DNA from: Paenibacillus azoreducens
Lineage (GTDB): Bacteria; Bacillota; Bacilli; Paenibacillales; Paenibacillaceae
DNA length: 64,000 nt
NCBI RefSeq assembly: GCF_021654775.1
Contig: NZ_AP025343.1
Coordinates: 4,121,501-4,185,500 of the forward strand
Direction of reading: 5' to 3'
Both the position numbers and the translations under genes were made by a program. A model generated the notes under the pieces. The model was not told the DNA's origin. It ran no database searches and saw only the letters and a list, made by a program, of their open reading frames with translations. Shown here piece by piece: positions 7,879 to 16,318 of the stretch; the stretch's first letter is position 1, and the number at the start of each line of letters is the position of its first letter.

Positions 7879-9018
7879 TTAGATATCCAGCTTATGTCCT
7901 TTTTCTAATCTTTGAATCTGTCTCTCGCCATTATCCGCCATTTCGCGGAATTGATTAATCGTATCGCGCATTTTCGGCAGAGCTTCCTGCTTGTAGGTGC
8001 TAATGGAATCCAGTGCCGACAGCACATCCGAAAATGCCTGCTTCATCGTATCCACCGAGATACTTGCCTCAAGCGCTTGTTTTTGAATCTCAGCCCCCTG
8101 GTTTTTCAGCATTCGGGAGGTACCGGCAATCAGCTCGTTGGACGTCTGGTTCAGCAATTCAATTTTCTTGAGCACGATCTTTTGATTATACAACGCACTC
8201 GCAACCGTAACGGCAATCTTAAGCGCCGAGACCGTAACGTTTTTCGCCCGGTCTACCCCGCGAATCAGTTCCTTGTTATTGCGGATGACGACTTCGATGG
8301 CCATAATCCCCTGCTGGTTCACGACCAGCATCTGCTGCAGATCCATCACGCGCTGACGCAGCGGAAACAGCACTTCTTCGGTAATAAAACGGATTTTGTC
8401 CGGATCTTCGTTACGCGCCTTGGCAGCATCAATTTGCGCTTCGATCGATGCATCCATCATGCCGCCAAGCTGAATTTCCTTTTGCAGCTTTTTCGTCAAA
8501 TCGCGGAGCGTTTGCTGTTCAATCTCCAGCGTAGTATTGTCGTTCTTCAGCGTCTGCTTCCCTTTGTCCAGGGAAACGACCACATCTGCAATCACGCTGT
8601 CCGCTTTTTCGTATTTCAGGAAGTAAGCACGCAGCGGATTAAACAGCTTGCCCAGAAGTCCAGTTTTGGTAAAGTCAATGATGCTCGGGTCCAAATCTTT
8701 GAGCTGCGTATGCAGTTCAGCCAAACCTTTGGCTACCTGGCCGCCTTCGTCGCCTGTTTTGGAGAGCTGCCCTACCGAAACCTGGAGCATGTTGTTTTTG
8801 TCCGAGGACATTCGCATGGTGTTCAGGCCAAAATTATCGATGGATTGCAAAATTTCTTTTCTCTTCTCAAGCGAATCGATATCAAGCTCCATAATGGCCG
8901 AGACATTGGAATCCGCAAGCTCTTGCAGCTTGGCGACCTCCTCGGGCACCGGCTTCACTTCCTCTTCGATTGCTGCTTTAATTTCTTCCGGACTTGCTAC
9001 TTCCATCGAAAACGACAT
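7879..9018 (-). CDS. telA: TelA/YaaN family toxic-anion resistance protein
   Basis: The 379-aa protein is a full-length member of the TelA (YaaN, KlaA) family. It is predominantly helical and coiled-coil, with the family segments DNFGLNTMRMSSDKNNML, KLFNPLRAYFLKYEKADSVI and LFPLRQRVMDLQQMLVVNQQG and the conserved NNKELIRGVDRAKNVTVSAL stretch. Family members are linked to tellurite and cell-envelope stress resistance, but the molecular function is not established. GGGGG lies 6 nt before the ATG. It is the last gene of a three-gene operon (XpaC-like, VWA/solute-binding fusion, TelA) with gaps of 30-75 nt. This echoes the B. subtilis xpaC-yaaN pair, which is in the sigma-W regulon. Confidence 0.9.
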   Translation of the reverse strand: MSFSMEVASPEEIKAAIEEEVKPVPEEVAKLQELADSNVSAIMELDIDSLEKRKEILQSIDNFGLNTMRMSSDKNNMLQVSVGQLSKTGDEGGQVAKGLAELHTQLKDLDPSIIDFTKTGLLGKLFNPLRAYFLKYEKADSVIADVVVSLDKGKQTLKNDNTTLEIEQQTLRDLTKKLQKEIQLGGMMDASIEAQIDAAKARNEDPDKIRFITEEVLFPLRQRVMDLQQMLVVNQQGIMAIEVVIRNNKELIRGVDRAKNVTVSALKIAVTVASALYNQKIVLKKIELLNQTSNELIAGTSRMLKNQGAEIQKQALEASISVDTMKQAFSDVLSALDSISTYKQEALPKMRDTINQFREMADNGERQIQRLEKGHKLDI

Positions 9019-9048
9019 ATAAATCCCCCTTGAACCTTTAAGATGATT

Positions 9049-10737
9049 TTACATTTGAACGTTAAACAGATTTCCAATCTTGTAGACGACATCGTCCGTA
9101 TCCGCATTTATGCTTGCCGCTTCATTGATGTTGGATATTTTCTCCAATTCCTCAATATTGGCGTTATAACCGATCGTATAAATCGGAACCTTGTAAGCTT
9201 CTATTAATCCTTTGATGTCTTTCAGCGTATGCCCTTCATTCGTTTCGCCGTCGCTAAGCACAAAAATGATCGGCTTGCTCGAAGGATTGACGGCCAATTC
9301 CTCCTGCAGCATTTTCAGCGCAATGACAATAGCGTCAAAGGTAGCCGTTCCTCCGTTGGCTTGCAGGCTGTTCACCGCTCCTACGAATAGCGACTGCTGA
9401 TTGGTATCGTATTTTGCGATCGGCAAATTGATGGTGACATCATTGGAGTAGGATACGAGACCGATGCTGTTGTCTCTGCCCAGATACTTTTGGCCTTTAA
9501 GCAGGGATTCCTTCAAGCGGTTCAGCGGCTCGCCCGCCATGCTGCCCGATACGTCTGCCACGAATACGGCTGATATCGGTTTATTGCCGTTTTTCTTTTC
9601 TTTCCATACTTTTTGGGCCGCTGTCAGCGTACTTCCGTCCACGACCGGCGTCTCGGACTTATAATCATCAAGATTATTAAAGCCTTTTTTCTTTGCCGAT
9701 TCTTGATATTTATCTTGTGCGACAAAATCCGCAAACTTCTTGATGATCTCCTGCTTGTTCTGCGGCAAATCTCCAACGGCATACAGCGGACTGTCATGTC
9801 TCACCCCAAATGGCGTGAACACGTACCCGCTCTTGAGATCCGGCGCATTCACGTATGTCTGGTACTCCAAAACAAATCCTTCAAGCATACCCGACTTGAC
9901 CGCATCGCGCATCTGGATCGTCGTTGATGCCGTAAACGGAATATTGGCTTGGAATTTCTCGAATTCCTGAACCGCCTTTTCTCCGAGAAGATTGGACTTA
10001 TCAAACGTATGAAGCGCCGTCACAAGAAAATTCAGGCCCGTCGAGCTGGCAAACGGATCGGTATATCCCATCGAAAATTCGTTGGCTGCGATTGCTTCAG
10101 TAACCGTTTTGACATTCACGGCCCCGTATTTTTGCACTAAAGCATCGTATTTTGTTTTGGATAAAATAATGCCCGGAACGTTGCCGACAAGTCGTTTGGA
10201 TACAAGCTGCATTTTAATGCCGCCGGCTTTGACCATTTCCCCCCATAATTCATTGGAAGGCGTAAATGCATCCGGAATGTATTTTTTCGATTTAATAAAA
10301 TCCACGCCGGTCCCGGAAGCAATATTGCGGATTTTCACCGATGCCGGTTTGCCATTGACCATAATATTGGCTTTGTTGAATTCGCTGGCCACATCCGTTA
10401 ACCAGCCGTCCACGTCTGTTCCGGATTTTTCAGGCGAGGAGAAAATCTCTACGAATTGATCCGTCGTGTTGTTCACGGTAATCGGGAATTTGTCGATATC
10501 GGGCAAAGAGTCCGCCACATCGATCGGGTTCAGGTCAATCTGACCCTTGACCGGCGTATCGGTCCTTACCGCGATATTCGAAGATAATTTCTTTAGGCGC
10601 TTGGCAGCGTCCTCCGCAGATATCTGCAAATTGGTTTTTCCCAGGTTCGAGGTCAGGTTAACCCCGACATACACCAGGGCGAAAACGATAACCAAAATGA
10701 TTCCGGATACAACAAAAAACTTACTTTTTTTCGCCAT
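9049..10737 (-). CDS. Membrane-anchored solute-binding-like protein with C-terminal VWA domain
   Basis: The 562-aa protein has an N-terminal signal anchor (residues about 6-28). Residues about 75-360 resemble a periplasmic binding protein type 2 (extracellular solute-binding) fold, including PITVNNTTDQFVEIFSSP and GYTDPFASSTGLNF. The C-terminal von Willebrand factor A domain (about 385-562) has an intact MIDAS: DVSGS near residue 395, a conserved Thr in the GGTATFD loop, and LSDGETNEG. The protein is expected to face outward and bind a divalent cation through the VWA domain. It sits between an XpaC-like gene and telA. The fusion of a binding-protein-like domain to VWA next to TelA suggests an envelope surveillance or metal/oxyanion-handling complex, but no ligand can be named. 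Confidence 0.85.
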   Translation of the reverse strand: MAKKSKFFVVSGIILVIVFALVYVGVNLTSNLGKTNLQISAEDAAKRLKKLSSNIAVRTDTPVKGQIDLNPIDVADSLPDIDKFPITVNNTTDQFVEIFSSPEKSGTDVDGWLTDVASEFNKANIMVNGKPASVKIRNIASGTGVDFIKSKKYIPDAFTPSNELWGEMVKAGGIKMQLVSKRLVGNVPGIILSKTKYDALVQKYGAVNVKTVTEAIAANEFSMGYTDPFASSTGLNFLVTALHTFDKSNLLGEKAVQEFEKFQANIPFTASTTIQMRDAVKSGMLEGFVLEYQTYVNAPDLKSGYVFTPFGVRHDSPLYAVGDLPQNKQEIIKKFADFVAQDKYQESAKKKGFNNLDDYKSETPVVDGSTLTAAQKVWKEKKNGNKPISAVFVADVSGSMAGEPLNRLKESLLKGQKYLGRDNSIGLVSYSNDVTINLPIAKYDTNQQSLFVGAVNSLQANGGTATFDAIVIALKMLQEELAVNPSSKPIIFVLSDGETNEGHTLKDIKGLIEAYKVPIYTIGYNANIEELEKISNINEAASINADTDDVVYKIGNLFNVQM

Positions 10738-10811
10738 TCACTGCACCTCTCTCAGTACTTTTTCTCCGCAAATGCCCCCCTCTATAAGAGGCGTCGGACT
10801 TCTTTCGATAC

Positions 10812-11540
10812 TCACTGTTTATATAATTTGGTTTGCTTGATCAAAGAATCAATTTCCTGCATGCACGGCATGTTATCGATGTCCCCCGGTTCAAAGCTGT
10901 CAAGGCGGGATATTTCAATCATAAGCTTATCCAGCTTAAGCAAAATTTCTTCATTTGTACCAAGCGAGCTTTTCATGAAAGACAGATAATCGTTATACAA
11001 ATTCATTTTTTCCTGCAGAATCTCCTGGGAAAATTTTGACTGTTTCTTGCCCATAACGCTTAAGAACTCCGACTCGTCAAAAACGCTGATTCTGTTCAAG
11101 ATGCTTTTAATGTTTAGATAAAACAACTTTTCGACTTCATAGGTGACGGAAGAAAACTTTTTGTAGCTTAACTCTTGCGCATCAAACCTTTGATTCAGCA
11201 CATTCAGCAAGGTGGCTCTTTTCTTTAGCATCCGCTCCAGCTGTTCCAAAGCCAGATTGATGTACTCTTCAAGCGATTTGACATGTTTGTACCGATTCAA
11301 AGCCTCCACATAGTCCTCATGAGTCGCGATTTGCTTTACGGGCCGCACCTCAGGCTGCTTAAAAAACAAAACGTAACTCGCGTAGAGCAGAAGGATGGCA
11401 CTGGCCACCAGCAATGTAACGCCAAAAGCCGTCGATAACGCGCTGCCTCCGATCTCAACTCCCAAAAAACCGGGAGAAAGAACCAGAATGTTTATCGCCA
11501 GTACCCCTAGAACCAACCCTAAAAATTTTATGTATCTCAT
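10812..11540 (-). CDS. XpaC-like membrane protein (5-bromo-4-chloroindolyl phosphate hydrolysis family-like)
   Basis: The 242-aa protein has two N-terminal transmembrane segments (about residues 8-28 and 34-58) and a helical cytoplasmic region with coiled-coil character (EEYINLALEQLERMLKKRATLL and following). Topology, size and location upstream of telA match the XpaC family, which precedes yaaN in B. subtilis; primary-sequence similarity to XpaC is only moderate by eye. The name of that family derives from an indirect colony-staining phenotype, not from a proven phosphatase. It is the first gene of the operon, and a TGAAAC-N16-CGTA promoter lies about 110 nt upstream. A GGAGG site precedes the ATG. 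Confidence 0.7.
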   Translation of the reverse strand: MRYIKFLGLVLGVLAINILVLSPGFLGVEIGGSALSTAFGVTLLVASAILLLYASYVLFFKQPEVRPVKQIATHEDYVEALNRYKHVKSLEEYINLALEQLERMLKKRATLLNVLNQRFDAQELSYKKFSSVTYEVEKLFYLNIKSILNRISVFDESEFLSVMGKKQSKFSQEILQEKMNLYNDYLSFMKSSLGTNEEILLKLDKLMIEISRLDSFEPGDIDNMPCMQEIDSLIKQTKLYKQ

Positions 11541-11653
11541 TTGCTTTAATCATCCTCCTCCCCCGATATGATCTTTCAAAATAAATTTGAAACTTGGCGC
11601 CTATTTCCATGTCCCGGACCATTTTCTTCACCGGTGTCCATCGTTAATATACC

Positions 11654-11679
11654 TACGTTAAATGATGGATTCGGTTTCA
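11654..11679 (-). promoter_or_regulatory. ECF (sigma-W-type) promoter of the XpaC-like/VWA/telA operon
   Basis: On the minus strand TGAAAC (11679-11674) is separated by exactly 16 nt from CGTA (11657-11654). That is the published consensus spacing for B. subtilis sigma-W promoters. It lies about 114 nt upstream of the XpaC-like start. The rest of the 321-nt gap (11541-11861) contains only the yjcZ terminator and AT-rich sequence. Confidence 0.7.
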
Positions 11680-11827
11680 AACGACATGAACCCCCACCTC
11701 AGGCATAAACCACTTGAACATGAAAATTGTACCATATGTTGGTGGCTGCTGTGACCATAAAACGATTAAAAAATAAATATCTCGAATCACTATACTATGA
11801 AACTGCGAAATGGAATATCAAAAAACA

Positions 11828-11855
11828 ACCCTGCCGGCACAAGCCGACAGGGTTT
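11828..11855 (-). terminator. Intrinsic terminator of yjcZ
   Basis: The arms AACCCTGCCGGC and GCCGaCAGGGTT flank a 4-nt loop; on the minus strand the stem is followed by GTTTTTTG. It sits just downstream of the yjcZ stop codon. Confidence 0.85.
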
Positions 11856-11861
11856 CATCAT

Positions 11862-11990
11862 TTAGTACAAGAACGCTCTGGTGATGATAACCAGAAGGAT
11901 GAACAGAACCAGAATTGCTCCGATGTTTCCGCCTAAGCCGCCAACGCCGTAACCGTATCCTGCGCCAACTCCTCCGACAACTTCACTCAT
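11862..11990 (-). CDS. yjcZ: YjcZ-family small sporulation protein
   Basis: This 42-aa peptide begins at the ATG at 11990, which has AAGGAGGG seven bases upstream; the frame stays open farther 5' but without another ribosome site. It has a Gly/Val/Tyr-rich N-terminus (GGVGAGYGYGVGGLGG) followed by one strongly hydrophobic helix (AILVLFILLVIITRAFL). This is the signature of the YjcZ/YhfI-type small membrane peptides found in spore formers and classed as sporulation proteins. It is monocistronic with its own terminator. The exact role in the spore envelope is not known. Confidence 0.88.
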   Translation of the reverse strand: MSEVVGGVGAGYGYGVGGLGGNIGAILVLFILLVIITRAFLY

Positions 11991-12107
11991 GTGCATGCCC
12001 TCCTTGGATATAAGATACATCACAGCATATGATTTTATTGGAGGTTGGTCAGGGCCATGCGGCAATCGATGAATGATTTGGGAACTCAATTGTTCACCGC
12101 AAACGAA

Positions 12108-12142
12108 AGAACCTTAGTCCGGCGGCGCCGAACCAAGGTTCT
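12108..12142 (-). terminator. GC-rich inverted repeat downstream of the DUF4179 gene
   Basis: Outer arms AGAACCTT/AAGGTTCT (8 bp) enclose a GC-rich CGG/CCG core. It lies between the end of the anti-sigma-type gene and yjcZ. No good T-run follows on either strand, so termination is only probable. Confidence 0.45.
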
Positions 12143-12207
12143 CGAACTCATTTGTTATTCTGTCAGTTTACAAATTCCCCGCTTGCCTATTCACCTGTTT
12201 TACTGAT

Positions 12208-13404
12208 TTACTGGTTTACAGGAATAGTCATTTCCAGATCCTTCAGGTATGTCCGTTCTCCGAGACTGTCTTTACCTGAGCCAACGACAGACCAGTCCGC
12301 TTTCTTCATTGTCAATGTAAACGGCTTAATCGTAATGGATTTAGGCGTATCCTTAAATGGCGAATACAAATCATCCACATGATATTCCAGATCCGGTTCT
12401 CTGTGGAAATATCCGAACATATCCGGTTTCACTTCGCGTCCTTGGTCGTCCACGATCTCGTAGTATACCTTCGAAGCGGTATAATCTCCCGTTTGCTGAG
12501 GCGATTTTGGAACCGGACCTTTGCTGTCCAAAACAAGTCGCGTCGAAACCGGCGTGATGTTCAGCTCTTTGACCGTGTAAGTGAAATCGCCGCTTGTTTT
12601 GGTAGCGTTCGGCTTGAGCACGATCGCTTTATTATCGATCTTCACCGGAACCTTGAATTCAAACGGTTCATTGACCTTCGTCACCTTCGTTTGAATCGTC
12701 AGTTCAAATTCATCCGGCAGACCTTTGATGCCGTTGCTCAGTTCAACCTGATACGCACCTTCCCAATCGGGAAGATCCCCATAATGGCCAAATGCTTGAA
12801 TTTGTTTGCCATTGACAAGGATTTTTGGTGTTTCAATATAACCCTTCAACTGGTCTTTTTCAGGTGTGCTTGCGGTTTTAGCGTATTCACTGTCCGTACC
12901 TTCGAGCTTTTCACCCTCTTTAAGATATGGAGAAGGCGTATTCGGCGGCATATTTTCCCCCTTGCGCTCTAATACAAAGGACAGCCGTGTGCCGTCGTAA
13001 AGCAGGTTGGCCAGTCGGAGCGTCACACCGTCATGGGTGATGCTTGTATCCGGTTCGCTTACGATACCTTGTTTAATAGCCGTTTGCAGAGCCTCTTCGC
13101 TGGTATTCTGATAAAGGATTCCAAGAAACGGAATTTTCTTCAACGTATCAGCCATAACCGGGGACACGAATCCCGTGCCGATCACGCCTACGCCAAGCAC
13201 TGCTGCGGTGGTGGCGACGATTGCGGTCCTTTTCATAAAACTAGATTTCCCTTTAGTCCTCGTTCTTGTTCTTGACATTTCTCGCTCTCCGATCTTGTTC
13301 ATGATTTGATAACTCAACATTTTCTTCGGCGGTGCCGATTCGCGGATCTGTTGCTCGATGGCATTCATTTCAGCGAGTTCCGTTTTGTCCGGCAAATGTC
13401 CCAT
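12208..13404 (-). CDS. DUF4179-type membrane protein, presumptive anti-sigma factor
   Basis: The 398-aa protein has a short cytoplasmic N-terminus (about 60 residues), one transmembrane helix (about residues 58-82, AIVATTAAVLGVGVIGTGFV) and a large extracytoplasmic beta-rich region with the DUF4179 layout (ADTLKKIPFLGILYQ, then ITHDGVTLRLANLLYDGTRLSF). Its start codon lies inside the end of the ECF sigma gene (35-nt overlap, GGAG about 9 nt before the ATG), so the two are translationally coupled. Position and topology match proteins that bind and silence the sigma factor encoded just upstream; no zinc-binding ZAS motif is seen. The signal that would release the sigma factor is unknown. Confidence 0.82.
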   Translation of the reverse strand: MGHLPDKTELAEMNAIEQQIRESAPPKKMLSYQIMNKIGEREMSRTRTRTKGKSSFMKRTAIVATTAAVLGVGVIGTGFVSPVMADTLKKIPFLGILYQNTSEEALQTAIKQGIVSEPDTSITHDGVTLRLANLLYDGTRLSFVLERKGENMPPNTPSPYLKEGEKLEGTDSEYAKTASTPEKDQLKGYIETPKILVNGKQIQAFGHYGDLPDWEGAYQVELSNGIKGLPDEFELTIQTKVTKVNEPFEFKVPVKIDNKAIVLKPNATKTSGDFTYTVKELNITPVSTRLVLDSKGPVPKSPQQTGDYTASKVYYEIVDDQGREVKPDMFGYFHREPDLEYHVDDLYSPFKDTPKSITIKPFTLTMKKADWSVVGSGKDSLGERTYLKDLEMTIPVNQ

Positions 13405-13963
13405 TGGCGATCTCTCCTTTTTTGCTTCTTCGTTCCATCAGTTTTCGGCGTAAACGTTCATATTTTTTCCGTACGGTGGCAGCTTTGAGGTCCATAATTT
13501 CGCTTATTTCTTCAAAGGTATACTGTTCTACCGCCTTCAGGAGCAAAATGTGACGCTCTTCCGCAGTAAGGCAGGTTAATAGCTCATAAACTTCCGATTC
13601 TTGTCGGGGTAATTCCGCTGTGGGCTGATGCTCCTTATAATGTTCAATCAGCTTGAACCAGCGGCTTTGCTTCTTTTTCATATTGATCAAATGATGATAG
13701 GCCATCTTATATAACCAGGCTGAGAAAGACACCTGTCTGCTGTACTGATGTAGATGTTCATACGCACGGATAAAGATTTCCTGAACGGCATCTTCCGTTT
13801 CCGCGTGATTTTTCAAAATGTAATAGCAGTAGGTATACATTTGCCGTTCAAACTGGATAATAATCGCTTCATATGACTGCTTGTCTCCTGCCTTAACCTT
13901 CTCGACTACTTCTTCAATATAGTTTCTCTTTTCTTCCTTTTCCCCGGGGATGGTTGCTAGCAA
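13370..13963 (-). CDS. ECF RNA polymerase sigma factor
   Basis: The 197-aa protein starts at a TTG placed 7 nt after AAAGGAGG. Sigma region 2 is visible at about residues 33-100 (YTYCYYILKNHAETEDAVQEIFIRAYEHL, then SFSAWLYKMAYHHLIN). Region 4 is at about 125-175 (LTAEERHILLLKAVEQYTFEEISEIMDLKAATVRKKYERLRRKL), separated by a short linker, with no region 1 or 3. This is the group-IV (ECF) architecture. It overlaps the DUF4179 gene by 35 nt, so sigma and presumptive anti-sigma are made together. The target regulon is unknown; the nearby TelA operon has a sigma-W-type promoter, but a link to this sigma factor is not shown. Confidence 0.93.
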   Translation of the reverse strand: MLATIPGEKEEKRNYIEEVVEKVKAGDKQSYEAIIIQFERQMYTYCYYILKNHAETEDAVQEIFIRAYEHLHQYSRQVSFSAWLYKMAYHHLINMKKKQSRWFKLIEHYKEHQPTAELPRQESEVYELLTCLTAEERHILLLKAVEQYTFEEISEIMDLKAATVRKKYERLRRKLMERRSKKGEIANGTFAGQNGTR

Positions 13964-13987
13964 GAGCTCACCTCCTTTGTTCTTTGT

Positions 13988-14021
13988 CTATATAACAATC
14001 CCGAAATGCGATTTTGTGACA
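13988..14021 (-). promoter_or_regulatory. Possible autoregulated promoter of the ECF operon
   Basis: On the minus strand TGTCACA (14021-14015) is followed after about 18-20 nt by GTTATATAG, 25-60 nt upstream of the sigma-factor start. This resembles the G-T-C-A-C type -35 of some ECF promoters, but spacing and identity are uncertain. Confidence 0.35.
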
Positions 14022-14070
14022 CGGGAATTTTTAAATTGAAAATTTATATGATATTTCCATAATATAAAAA

Positions 14071-14099
14071 AATCCCGCCAGCATCACTGTGGCAGGATT
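14071..14099 (-). terminator. Intrinsic terminator of the GNAT/serine-hydrolase operon
   Basis: AATCCcGCCA pairs with TGGCaGGATT across a 9-nt loop, and the minus strand continues with seven T. It lies about 80 nt after the serine-hydrolase stop codon. Confidence 0.85.
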
Positions 14100-14179
14100 T
14101 TCTCACAAGCCTTCATTCCGATAGGAAACTCTAAATTCATTTCATATCAATAGTCATAAATCGGATACTGCTCTTCTTA

Positions 14180-15226
14180 TTATAACTGACTTTGCTCCGC
14201 ATGTTCTTCATTTTCGCTAGAAAAAATAACTTCGTCCAACCTTCGGGCAATCATTCCGGCGCTATGTTCTACATTAGCCAGAATATGGGCCCGCATCCTT
14301 GTTTTCGGATACACGGAAGAATGCATTTCAACTCCGGGATCACTGCCCATCACAAAATATTTGAATATTCTTTGCTGCTTGACTACAATCCAGACACCGT
14401 ACCCGTAATGAATATGCTCATTTTGTTTTATTTGTGGCGACAGCAGTATTTCGGTGTAATCCCTGCTTAACAGACGGTATTCCATCAAAGCGCCCCAGAA
14501 TCTGTTCATATCTTGCCCTGTCGTAAATGCGCCGCCATCCGCTCCGCCGATAACCGGTATGGAATAAATGTTTGTTTTCCACTCACCATCATTATCAATG
14601 TATCCATGTGCCGTTCGCTCGGGCAGCTGATCCAGACGGAAATATCCGGAATCCTTCATCCCGCTAACACGAAATATATTTTCTTCTACATATCTCTGAA
14701 AACTTATTCCTGTTACTTTTTCAATAATCAAACCTAACACGATATACCCTGCATTGCTGTACGAAAACCGCTCGCCGGGAGCAAATTTCATGCGCTTATC
14801 TTTAAATAACGGGAGAAAATGGGCTGGAGACGTAAAACCGTACATTGGCACTAATCTCCAAAGCTCGCCGTAATCGCTCATCGTCTCTTCATCGAAATAA
14901 TCCGGTATCCCCGAACTGTGTGTCAGCAGATGATGGATAGTTATTGCCGGATCGAAATCCGGAAACGTACCTTCAAGGCAATCCTTTAATAAAGTATCGA
15001 AACGGAGAAGGCCTTTTTCCGCGAGTTGGCAAATGGCAACGGCAGTAAAAATCTTGCTCCCGGATGCCACACCAAATCTCGTAAGTGGAGTATTCCGAAT
15101 CATTTCATTGCGGTTCGCGAAGCCGTAACCCATCTCAAAGCTTGCTTGCCCTCCACTCCCGATCCATATGGATCCGGAAAACGGCTGTTCGGGCTGGTTG
15201 ACGATATCTTCTATATTAATGTTCAT
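14180..15226 (-). CDS. Serine hydrolase, class C beta-lactamase-like
   Basis: The 348-aa protein has the class C/DD-peptidase pattern: the SGSK nucleophile motif (ASGSKIFTAVAI, Ser near residue 56), HHLLTHSSGIPDY, and YSNAGY, which is the Tyr-x-Asn motif near residue 156. No signal peptide is apparent, so it is probably cytosolic and more likely an esterase or peptidase than a drug-inactivating beta-lactamase. The ATG overlaps the stop of the upstream GNAT gene by 4 nt (ATGA), and AAGGAGC inside that gene provides the ribosome site. The pair ends at a clear terminator. The substrate is unknown. Confidence 0.88.
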   Translation of the reverse strand: MNINIEDIVNQPEQPFSGSIWIGSGGQASFEMGYGFANRNEMIRNTPLTRFGVASGSKIFTAVAICQLAEKGLLRFDTLLKDCLEGTFPDFDPAITIHHLLTHSSGIPDYFDEETMSDYGELWRLVPMYGFTSPAHFLPLFKDKRMKFAPGERFSYSNAGYIVLGLIIEKVTGISFQRYVEENIFRVSGMKDSGYFRLDQLPERTAHGYIDNDGEWKTNIYSIPVIGGADGGAFTTGQDMNRFWGALMEYRLLSRDYTEILLSPQIKQNEHIHYGYGVWIVVKQQRIFKYFVMGSDPGVEMHSSVYPKTRMRAHILANVEHSAGMIARRLDEVIFSSENEEHAEQSQL

Positions 15227-15819
15227 ATCCGCTCATGCTCCTTGCTATTTTCTTTCAATTTCGCGCTAAACTCATCTTTGGTTAACCCAAACAAAATCGC
15301 ATCTTTATACTCTCCGTTGATGTAGTAAATCTGGCGCCGTATTCCTTCCTGAACACATCCCAGCTTCAACATCATTTTGGCGGATGCCTCATTGCCTGCA
15401 AGCACATAATCATTGAATTTATTCAGCCTTCGTTCAAAAAAGGCATATTTTAAAAGGATGGTCATCGCGCGCGTACCCACGCCTTTTCCGCGAGAAGCTT
15501 TATCAATGCCAATCCCGATGCTAAATGTTCCATTCCTTTCATCGATGCTATTTAAATTGATCCCGCCCAAACTTTCCCCCCTTAAACTCTCAATGGTAAA
15601 CATGATCCGGCCGTTCGTAGATTTAAAATCGGCATTCTCCTCTGCGAATGTCCGCGCGGCGGACATGGTGGGCGGGAGCTCCATTGCGCATTCCAGTTTC
15701 AGTCGTGCAGAGGTTTCGAACCCGCCCAAATATTGGCTTTCCCAGTCTTCCGGACGGATGCCCCGCAGCCGGATCATATCATCCTGCCAAAAATAATCGC
15801 TGTAATCTATTTCCTTCAT
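15223..15819 (-). CDS. GNAT family N-acetyltransferase
   Basis: The 198-aa protein belongs to the RimJ/RimL-like acetyltransferases: MIRLRGIRPEDWE at the start, a FTIESLRGESLGGINL strand, the acetyl-CoA pyrophosphate loop RGKGVGT at about residue 114, and the final RQIYYINGEYKDAILFGL strands. GGGGGG precedes the ATG. It is cotranscribed with the serine hydrolase (4-nt overlap). The family acetylates small molecules or N-terminal amines; no specific acceptor can be inferred. Confidence 0.9.
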   Translation of the reverse strand: MKEIDYSDYFWQDDMIRLRGIRPEDWESQYLGGFETSARLKLECAMELPPTMSAARTFAEENADFKSTNGRIMFTIESLRGESLGGINLNSIDERNGTFSIGIGIDKASRGKGVGTRAMTILLKYAFFERRLNKFNDYVLAGNEASAKMMLKLGCVQEGIRRQIYYINGEYKDAILFGLTKDEFSAKLKENSKEHERI

Positions 15820-15846
15820 AATGCTGATCCCCCCTATACTTTACAT

Positions 15847-15893
15847 AAATTGAACCAATTGATTGTACGGATAAAGGCAGCCGGGTGAAATGT
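15847..15893. repeat. Dispersed repeat, copy 1 (pairs with 18490-18536)
   Basis: About 45 bp starting TTGAACCAATTGATTGTACG and continuing through GATAAAGGCAGCCGGGTGAAATG is about 85% identical, in the same orientation, to 18490-18536. On the minus strand both copies encode PAAFIR followed by a stop, so they may be relics of the end of a small gene. Confidence 0.75.
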
Positions 15894-15984
15894 TCTTTCG
15901 ATCGCTCTTGCTCCAAGGTTACAAGTCCCATTATAGAAGGAATGTCCGCCGCCAACGTGCCAAGAACAATTAGGAATTAAAAAA

Positions 15985-16014
15985 GACATGCCGGCCCTTA
16001 AAGCCGAACATGTC
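15985..16014 (-). terminator. Intrinsic terminator of the CD3324-family gene
   Basis: GACATGCCGGC pairs with GCCGaaCATGTC across a 7-nt loop, followed on the minus strand by TTTTTT. It lies 31 nt after the stop of the small HTH gene. Confidence 0.88.
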
Positions 16015-16044
16015 CTTGGTTTGTTTGCATATGTTGCTAACATA

Positions 16045-16308
16045 CTATTTGGAATAGATGATTTTCCGAATGCTTTCATACGAAAGGTAAAAGCGGGCTG
16101 CCAGCTCACCGATCGAAGCTCCTACGGCATACTGCTCGCGGATCTGATCGTTTCTTTGCTGCAAAAGAGCACGATTTCCGTTCTTTTCTCCCCATTTCTT
16201 CCGGCTGCCTTTTGCCTTGGGAATATAAATCGTCTTACCGTGCACATATTTTTGGATTTCCTCCAACAGCTCGCTTGGAAAAATTTCATCAGCATTGATG
16301 TATTTCAT
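16045..16308 (-). CDS. CD3324-family (Mor-like) small HTH protein
   Basis: The 87-aa protein matches the CD3324 family: a start of the form MKYINADEIFPSELLEEIQ, the YVHGKTIYIPKAKGSRKKWG core, and a C-terminal helix-turn-helix of Mor/transposase type (IGELAARFYLSYESIRKII). It is probably a small DNA-binding regulator of unknown targets. The ribosome site AAGGAG at 16319-16324 is contained in a hairpin (16319-16348) that could hide it, so translation may be conditional. It is monocistronic, with its own terminator. Confidence 0.82.
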   Translation of the reverse strand: MKYINADEIFPSELLEEIQKYVHGKTIYIPKAKGSRKKWGEKNGNRALLQQRNDQIREQYAVGASIGELAARFYLSYESIRKIIYSK

Positions 16309-16318
16309 CCGGGCTCAC

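Noticed and set aside
7912..9033. 373-codon frame on the plus strand opposite telA
   Set aside because: Shadow of a strongly coding minus-strand gene; its composition (His/Arg/Phe-rich) is that of an antisense frame.
14180..15226. Calling the serine hydrolase an AmpC-type resistance enzyme
   Set aside because: There is no signal peptide and no resistance context; the motifs are shared with esterases and peptidases.
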